From an uncultured Sutterella sp. (GTDB lineage Bacteria; Pseudomonadota; Gammaproteobacteria; Burkholderiales; Burkholderiaceae_F): a stretch of DNA of 18,084 nt. The stretch is taken from assembly GCA_934255515.1 (NCBI GenBank), contig CAKQON010000031.1:1-18084 (forward strand). Direction: 5' to 3'. Of the stretch, positions 14,254-18,084 are shown in pieces. A program made the position numbers and the translations under genes. The notes under the pieces are model-generated. The model saw only the letters and a program-made list of their open reading frames with translations, did no database searches and had not been told where the DNA came from. The first letter of the stretch is position 1, and each line of letters opens with the position of its first letter.

Positions 14254-14368
14254 AGACAAGAATAGCAATACGGTCTGGACAATTCTTGCACTAGAGGTCG
14301 GACAAAAATAGCATTAGCTCATGGACAATTCTGGTATTAGATCTTAGACAAAATTGGCATTAGGCCGT
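14254..14368. repeat. Five tandem degenerate 23-bp repeats
   Basis: Units begin at 14254, 14277, 14300, 14323 and 14346, exactly 23 bp apart. Each starts RGACAA (AGACAA, GGACAA, GGACAA, GGACAA, AGACAA), has four AT-rich bases ending mostly in T, and then a core close to NGCATTAG (AGCAATAC, TGCACTAG, AGCATTAG, GGTATTAG, GGCATTAG). The last 5-6 bases vary. Nothing similar was seen elsewhere in the window. This resembles the multiple transposase-binding repeats inside the ends of IS21-family elements, but no transposase is near, so it may be a solo end or a regulator-binding array. Confidence 0.7.
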
Positions 14369-14391
14369 TAAATTTCATATACATCAAATAG

Positions 14392-14405
14392 TTGATTTTT
14401 TTCAA
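14392..14405. promoter_or_regulatory. FNR-like box upstream of hmp
   Basis: TTGATTTTTTTCAA matches the FNR/CRP-family half sites TTGAT-N4-ATCAA at 9 of 10 positions. It lies about 150 bp upstream of the predicted hmp transcription start, further than typical activator positions, and inside an AT-rich stretch where chance matches are likelier. Confidence 0.35.
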
Positions 14406-14515
14406 AGATTGACTCATTCAGTGTCCGAATTCGTCCTTGCCTCGATAGGATTCCCGACTGCCAGAAGCCTCCTACCTCAGCCTCAGGCGAGCTCACAACC
14501 CGCAGCCGGGGCCTC

Positions 14516-14543
14516 TTGCTAAATCTTGCATTTCAAATATAAT
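14516..14543 (+). promoter_or_regulatory. hmp promoter
   Basis: A perfect -10 box TATAAT (14538-14543) lies 16 bp downstream of TTGCTA (14516-14521). Transcription would start near 14550, giving a leader of about 80 nt before the hmp start codon. Confidence 0.7.
14525..14543. promoter_or_regulatory. NsrR-like operator overlapping the hmp promoter
   Basis: CTTGCATTTCAAATATAAT fits the NsrR palindrome (GATGYATTT-N-AAATRCATC as I recall it) well in the left half and core TTGCATTT-C-AAATA, with mismatches at the outer right end. It covers the spacer and -10 box of the hmp promoter, where a bound repressor would block RNA polymerase. A predicted NsrR is encoded immediately downstream of hmp. Confidence 0.55.
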
Positions 14544-14628
14544 ATTTCGAAAACATCCTGAGGGCGCGTGGATTACCGCATGCGCTCCCCGAACCTGAAG
14601 ATTTTTTTATTGCAGGAGATCCCTGACC

Positions 14629-15855
14629 ATGCTTACGCCCCGCCAGATTGAGCTCATCAAAGCTACCGTTCCCGTGCTTCGCGAGCACGGCGTTGCGCTT
14701 ACCTCTCACTTCTATAAGCGCATGCTGAACGGCAACCCCGAACTGAAGAATGTCTTCAACCAGTCCCATCAGGCGCTCGGCCGCCAGCAGAAGGCGCTCG
14801 CCGGCGCGGTACTCGCCTACGCGGAAAACATTGAAAACCCAGGCGTTCTCATCGGCGCTGTGAAGCACATCGCCGCCAAGCACTGCACGGTCGGCATCCG
14901 CGCTGAACACTACCCGATCGTCGGCAAGCACCTTCTTGCCTCGATCCGCGAAGTCCTCGGCGAAGCCGCTACCGATGAACTCATCGACGCCTGGGCCGCG
15001 GCCTACGGCATGCTGGCCGACCTTCTGATTCAGGTCGAGAGCGGCATCTACACGGAACAGAGCACCGCTGAAGGCGGCTGGTCCGGCTGGCGTCCCTTCG
15101 TTGTCGAAAAGCGCGTTGAGGAAACGCCCGAGGTTGCGAGCTTCTACCTCCGTCCCGCCGACGGCGGCACCGTGCCGTCCTTCAAGCCCGGTCAGTTCGT
15201 TTCCGTCCGTGCGTATCTCCCGGAACTCGGCGTTGATCAGCCGCGTCAGTATTCGCTCTCGCACGCTCCCGTCTGCGACAAGGGCCTGCGCATCTCCGTG
15301 AAGCGCATCGACGCTCATGACGGCGCTCCTCAGGGCCGCATGTCGACGCACCTCCATCAGACGCTGAAGGAAGGAAGCATCATTGAGCTCTCCGCTCCGG
15401 CCGGCGAATTCTTCCTGAAGGAAAGCGATAATCCTGTCGTTCTCGTGAGCGCCGGCATCGGCATCACGCCGCTCTTTGCCATGCTGCAGTCGATCGCCTC
15501 GAAGACGCCGAATCGCCCCGTGGTATTCATGCACACGACGCGCACCAAGGAAAGCTTCGCGCTGCGCGAAGCCGTGAAGAAGGAGCTCGCCAAGCTCGAG
15601 AACAAGAAGGCTCACGTCTTCTTCACGGCGGCTGATGCTGCCGACGTTCCCTGCTGCTGCGGCTGCGCCTTCGAAAAGCATCACGGCCGTCCGGGCGCCA
15701 AGGACGTTCTCGCGCTCAATCCGCCCAAGGACGCCGACGTCTACATCTGCGGCCCGACCGCCTTCATGGCAAGCATGAAGGAAGCCTTCCTCAATGCAGG
15801 CGTTCCGGCCGGCAGCATTCATTCGGAAGTCTTCGGCACGGGTTCTGAAAGCTAA
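14629..15855 (+). CDS. hmp: Flavohemoglobin, nitric oxide dioxygenase
   Basis: Hmp detoxifies nitric oxide to nitrate with O2 and NAD(P)H, and can reduce NO anaerobically. The 408 residues contain a globin domain (1-140) with distal Y29 and Q53 and proximal H85 (in AAKHCTVGIRAEHY); an FAD domain with RQYSLS (about 203-208); and an NAD domain with SAGIGITPLFAML and YICGPTAFM. An unusual cysteine cluster CCCGC (342-346) followed by AFEKHHGR lies in the NAD module shortly before CGPTAFM. The start has AGGAG about 10 nt upstream. The promoter overlaps an NsrR-like site, and nsrR follows 85 bp downstream. Confidence 0.95.
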   Translation: MLTPRQIELIKATVPVLREHGVALTSHFYKRMLNGNPELKNVFNQSHQALGRQQKALAGAVLAYAENIENPGVLIGAVKHIAAKHCTVGIRAEHYPIVGKHLLASIREVLGEAATDELIDAWAAAYGMLADLLIQVESGIYTEQSTAEGGWSGWRPFVVEKRVEETPEVASFYLRPADGGTVPSFKPGQFVSVRAYLPELGVDQPRQYSLSHAPVCDKGLRISVKRIDAHDGAPQGRMSTHLHQTLKEGSIIELSAPAGEFFLKESDNPVVLVSAGIGITPLFAMLQSIASKTPNRPVVFMHTTRTKESFALREAVKKELAKLENKKAHVFFTAADAADVPCCCGCAFEKHHGRPGAKDVLALNPPKDADVYICGPTAFMASMKEAFLNAGVPAGSIHSEVFGTGSES

Positions 15856-15890
15856 GTCCACGCGGGCTCGCAAAGCTCCCTGCTATCATC

Positions 15891-15923
15891 AAAGGCCTGC
15901 CGGATATTTTCCGACAGGCCTTT
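15891..15923 (+). terminator. Hairpin between hmp and nsrR, probable terminator or attenuator
   Basis: AAAGGCCTG(C)CGG pairs with CCG(A)CAGGCCTTT over 12 bp with one mismatch around a 7-nt loop. The following TTTCGTCTTCC is only moderately T-rich, so termination may be partial and allow some read-through into nsrR, whose start codon is 17 nt further on. Confidence 0.6.
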
Positions 15924-15940
15924 CGTCTTCCAGGTCCCTC

Positions 15941-16411
15941 ATGCATCTCAAGCTCTATACCGATCTCGGACTGCGCGTCCTCATGGTTGTCGCCCGGCTC
16001 AAGCCCGAAGAGCGCATGACGCTCCCGGAGCTCGCCCCGCGCCTCAATTGCTCGCAGAATCACGTGACCAAGGTCGCCAACTATATGGTGCGCCTCGGCT
16101 GGCTGACGACGGTCCGCGGCAGAAACGGCGGCATGCAGCTTACCATGCCTGCCGATCAGTACCGCATCGGAGATGTCGTGCGCACGCTCGAAGGGAGCGA
16201 CCCGCTCATCGACTGCAGTGATCCGCCCTGCCCCTTCTGCGGCAGATGCTCGCTTTCAGGGCTCCTCGATGAAGCGAGGGAAGCTTTCTACAGGACGCTC
16301 AATCAGGAAACTCTCGCCTCCATACTGAGCGCTCCCCGGCCGATTTCAATGTCTTCATTCATCCGGTCTCCGAAAGAACCCGTCCGGGAAACTGAAAAAA
16401 GCGCATCCTGA
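15941..16411 (+). CDS. nsrR: Rrf2-family nitric oxide-sensing repressor NsrR
   Basis: NsrR is an iron-sulfur repressor that leaves its operators when NO attacks the cluster. The 156-residue protein begins MHLKLYTDLGLRVLMVVA, like NsrR (QLTSFTDYGLRALIYMA in E. coli). It then has a winged helix with NCSQNHVTKVANYMVRLGWL and VRGRNGGMQL, and the cysteine region C92, C97, C100, C103. Three of these match the E. coli NsrR ligands by spacing; C100 is additional. It is shorter in the cysteine loop than IscR-type spacing, and its location beside hmp supports NsrR. The start at 15941 was chosen from family alignment; upstream in-frame codons lack support. Only a weak AGG precedes it. Confidence 0.9.
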   Translation: MHLKLYTDLGLRVLMVVARLKPEERMTLPELAPRLNCSQNHVTKVANYMVRLGWLTTVRGRNGGMQLTMPADQYRIGDVVRTLEGSDPLIDCSDPPCPFCGRCSLSGLLDEAREAFYRTLNQETLASILSAPRPISMSSFIRSPKEPVRETEKSAS

Positions 16412-16429
16412 CCGCAGATCCTTCTGCGG
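16412..16429 (+). other. Hairpin abutting the nsrR stop codon
   Basis: CCGCAGA and TCTGCGG form a perfect 7-bp stem with a TCCT tetraloop starting at the base after the nsrR stop codon. No T tract follows on the plus strand, so it may be a weak terminator or a 3'-end stabiliser. Confidence 0.45.
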
Positions 16430-16440
16430 CGCTTCAGAAT

Positions 16441-16477
16441 AAAAAAACGGGCGGAGAAAGAAGTTCCTCTGGCCCGT
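16441..16477 (-). terminator. Rho-independent terminator after sdaA
   Basis: On the minus strand ACGGGC (16472-16477) pairs with GCCCGT (16447-16452) around a purine/pyrimidine-rich interior that can pair further, followed by a run of seven T residues (16441-16447). It begins 11 nt after the sdaA stop codon. Confidence 0.8.
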
Positions 16478-16487
16478 CCGCTTCCAA

Positions 16488-17852
16488 TCAATCGCAGTGG
16501 AGCACACGTATTGCGAGCCCGCCCTGGCTTGTTTCACGATACTTGGCGTTCATGTCCTTACCGGTTTCGTACATGGTGACGATCACCTTGTCGAGGCTCA
16601 CGGTCGGCGCAGACGTGCGCCTCAGCGCCATGCGGGCCGCATTGACGGCCTTCACCGCGAAGATCGCATTTCTTTCAATGCAGGGCACCTGAACCTGACC
16701 GTTCACCGGATCGCAGGTAAGCCCGAGCGAATGCTCCATGCCGATCTCGGCGGCCGTGCAGACCTGCTCGGGGCTTCCGCCCATGACTTCGGCAAGACCC
16801 GCCGCCGCCATCGAGCAGGCAACGCCCACTTCGCCCTGGCAGCCCACTTCCGCACCGGAAATCGAGGCATTCATCTTGAAGAGTTCGCCCACTACGGAAG
16901 CCGCAAGGAAAAAGCGCAGGCGGTCGTCGGGTGACGGGTCAGCGATGATTTTTTCCCAGTAGGCGAGCACCGCCGGAATCACGCCGCAGGCGCCGTTCGT
17001 AGGAGCCGTAACGACGCGTCCGCCCGCTGCATTCTCTTCGGAAACGGCGAGCGCGAACATGTTGATCCAGTCGATGACGGCAAGGGGATCCACGCTCGTG
17101 CGGCCCATCGAAAGAAGCTGGCGGCGAAGCGCCGGCGCGCGGCGCGGCACGCGCAGCGGCCCCGGAAGAACGCCTTCCGTGCGGGTGCCGCGTTCAATGC
17201 CTTCCTGCATCACCTCATGCACATGCGCAAAATGCGCGAGGATTTCCTTCATCGGACGGCGCGCCTTTTCGTTTTCAAGCGCGAGACCTGAAATCGAAAG
17301 TCCGGACTCCCGGCAGTGCGCAATGAGCTCGGCCGCCGTGCTGTAGGGATACGGCACGCGAACCTCTTCCTTCGGCTGATCGTGAAAGTGCTCTTCATCC
17401 ACGATGAAGCCGCCGCCGATCGAATAGTAGGTGCGCTCAAAAAGAAGCTTTTCACCCTCCCAGGCGTGAAGCGTCATTCCGTTCTCGTGGAGCGGAAGAA
17501 ACTCCGAATGAAAGACCATGCCGGAATCCTTCGGAAATTCCACTTCCCTTTGACCATTGAGGAGAAGCTTTCCAGTCCTGCCGATCCCTTCAATGATGGA
17601 GGGAATCCTTTCGAGGGGCACCGTGTCGGGAAGAAATCCCTCGAGCCCGAGGAGAATGGCCTGATCGGTATGGTGGCCGTGTCCCGTGAGGGAAAGAGAG
17701 CCGTAGACATCCGCCCCCACGCGGGTTGTGCGTTCGAGCAGACCCTTTTGAACAAGATCTTCGCAGAAGGTTTTTCCCGCCCGCATCGGACCGACGGTAT
17801 GGGAACTCGACGGGCCGATGCCGATTTTGAAGATGTCGAAGGCGCTGATCAT
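16488..17852 (-). CDS. sdaA: L-serine dehydratase (iron-sulfur, single chain)
   Basis: The enzyme converts L-serine to pyruvate and ammonia with an oxygen-sensitive [4Fe-4S] cluster. The 454 residues start [23 protein letters not shown], as in E. coli SdaA. Cluster cysteines are C338 (GCQGEVG), C380 (LTCDP) and C391 (VPCIE), with the same 42- and 11-residue spacing as in the Legionella enzyme. The C terminus ends in LHCD, whose penultimate Cys is the known fourth ligand in the resting state. The start at 17852 follows family alignment; an in-frame ATG at 17891 would add 13 residues. Ribosome-binding signals are weak at both. It is convergent with nsrR. RidA in this window would deal with the 2-aminoacrylate that serine breakdown releases. 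Confidence 0.95.
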   Translation of the reverse strand: MISAFDIFKIGIGPSSSHTVGPMRAGKTFCEDLVQKGLLERTTRVGADVYGSLSLTGHGHHTDQAILLGLEGFLPDTVPLERIPSIIEGIGRTGKLLLNGQREVEFPKDSGMVFHSEFLPLHENGMTLHAWEGEKLLFERTYYSIGGGFIVDEEHFHDQPKEEVRVPYPYSTAAELIAHCRESGLSISGLALENEKARRPMKEILAHFAHVHEVMQEGIERGTRTEGVLPGPLRVPRRAPALRRQLLSMGRTSVDPLAVIDWINMFALAVSEENAAGGRVVTAPTNGACGVIPAVLAYWEKIIADPSPDDRLRFFLAASVVGELFKMNASISGAEVGCQGEVGVACSMAAAGLAEVMGGSPEQVCTAAEIGMEHSLGLTCDPVNGQVQVPCIERNAIFAVKAVNAARMALRRTSAPTVSLDKVIVTMYETGKDMNAKYRETSQGGLAIRVLHCD

Positions 17853-17960
17853 GGAAATTGCCTGAATGGATATCAGAGAGAACTGAATCATGCCTCAAAA
17901 GAAGCATGAGCGGGACAAAGGACTTTCCTTGACCGTCACTTGAAGTCCCGCGGATCAAGG

Positions 17961-18008
17961 AAAAAAATAAAGCCCCCGCGGCGCATTCCGTGAGGGCTTG
18001 AATTTTTT
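17961..18008 (-). terminator. Bidirectional terminator at the right end
   Basis: AAGCCC-C-CGCGG (17970-17981) pairs with CCGTG-A-GGGCTT (17988-17999) around CGCATT. On the minus strand the stem is followed by TTATTTTTTT (17961-17969 region), and on the plus strand by GAATTTTTT. It most likely ends a minus-strand gene entering from the right, upstream of the sdaA promoter region. Confidence 0.8.
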
Positions 18009-18021
18009 GGTTCTTCGGAAA

Positions 18022-18084
18022 TTAGCGGGCAACCTCTACTAAAGAAGTAGAAACTTTCAAGCGATTACTGAGGAGCGTTTCCGG
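18022..18084 (-). CDS. Possible 3' end of a gene entering from the right
   Basis: One minus-strand frame is open from the window edge to a TAA at 18022-18024, reading PETLLSNRLKVSTSLVEVAR. The terminator at 17961-17999 follows 22 nt later, the usual place for the end of a gene. Only 20 codons are visible and no family can be recognised, so this rests on position and an open frame alone. Confidence 0.35.
   Translation of the reverse strand, partial: PETLLSNRLKVSTSLVEVAR

Noticed and set aside
14254..14368. CRISPR array
   Set aside because: Units are directly contiguous with a 23-bp period and degenerate throughout; there are no distinct unique spacers and no cas genes.

Overview
The window looks like chromosomal DNA of a GC-rich, anaerobic or microaerobic proteobacterium. 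My best inference is a gut-type betaproteobacterium such as the Sutterellaceae, from the pairing of a Wolinella-type fumarate reductase, an aspA-dcuA aspartate/fumarate module and Burkholderiales-like recG, oxyR and nsrR. This placement is inferred from gene content, not from a marker gene. Genes are GC-rich; the main intergenic stretches (about 3620-3890, 7500-7870 and 14330-14420) are clearly AT-rich.

Left part (1-6810, all minus strand): a tRNA operon (Gly-GCC, Cys-GCA, Gly-GCC) with a good sigma70-type promoter; then aspA followed downstream by dcuA; then frdA-frdB. Together these import C4-dicarboxylates or aspartate, deaminate aspartate to fumarate, and reduce fumarate to succinate as terminal electron acceptor. 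No frdC-like membrane anchor is present. The spacer upstream of frdA (6811-7894) holds no convincing gene and is partly structured.

Middle part (7895-14172, plus strand): ridA, recG and oxyR, then an RNA-guided nuclease locus, iscB, preceded by a well-folding omega RNA (HEARO-type), then an AI-2E/YdiK-family membrane protein starting 7 nt after the iscB stop. The IscB keeps all expected RuvC and HNH catalytic residues and zinc cysteines. It appears to be a compact element without its own transposase, wedged between oxyR and ydiK. This is the most notable system in the window.

Right part (14173-18084): an AT-rich spacer with five 23-bp tandem repeats, then hmp (flavohemoglobin) with a TATAAT promoter overlapped by an NsrR-like palindrome, then nsrR itself, so a self-contained nitric-oxide stress module is likely. 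Convergent to it on the minus strand is sdaA (iron-sulfur L-serine dehydratase). A bidirectional terminator and a possible 3' end of another minus-strand gene finish the window.
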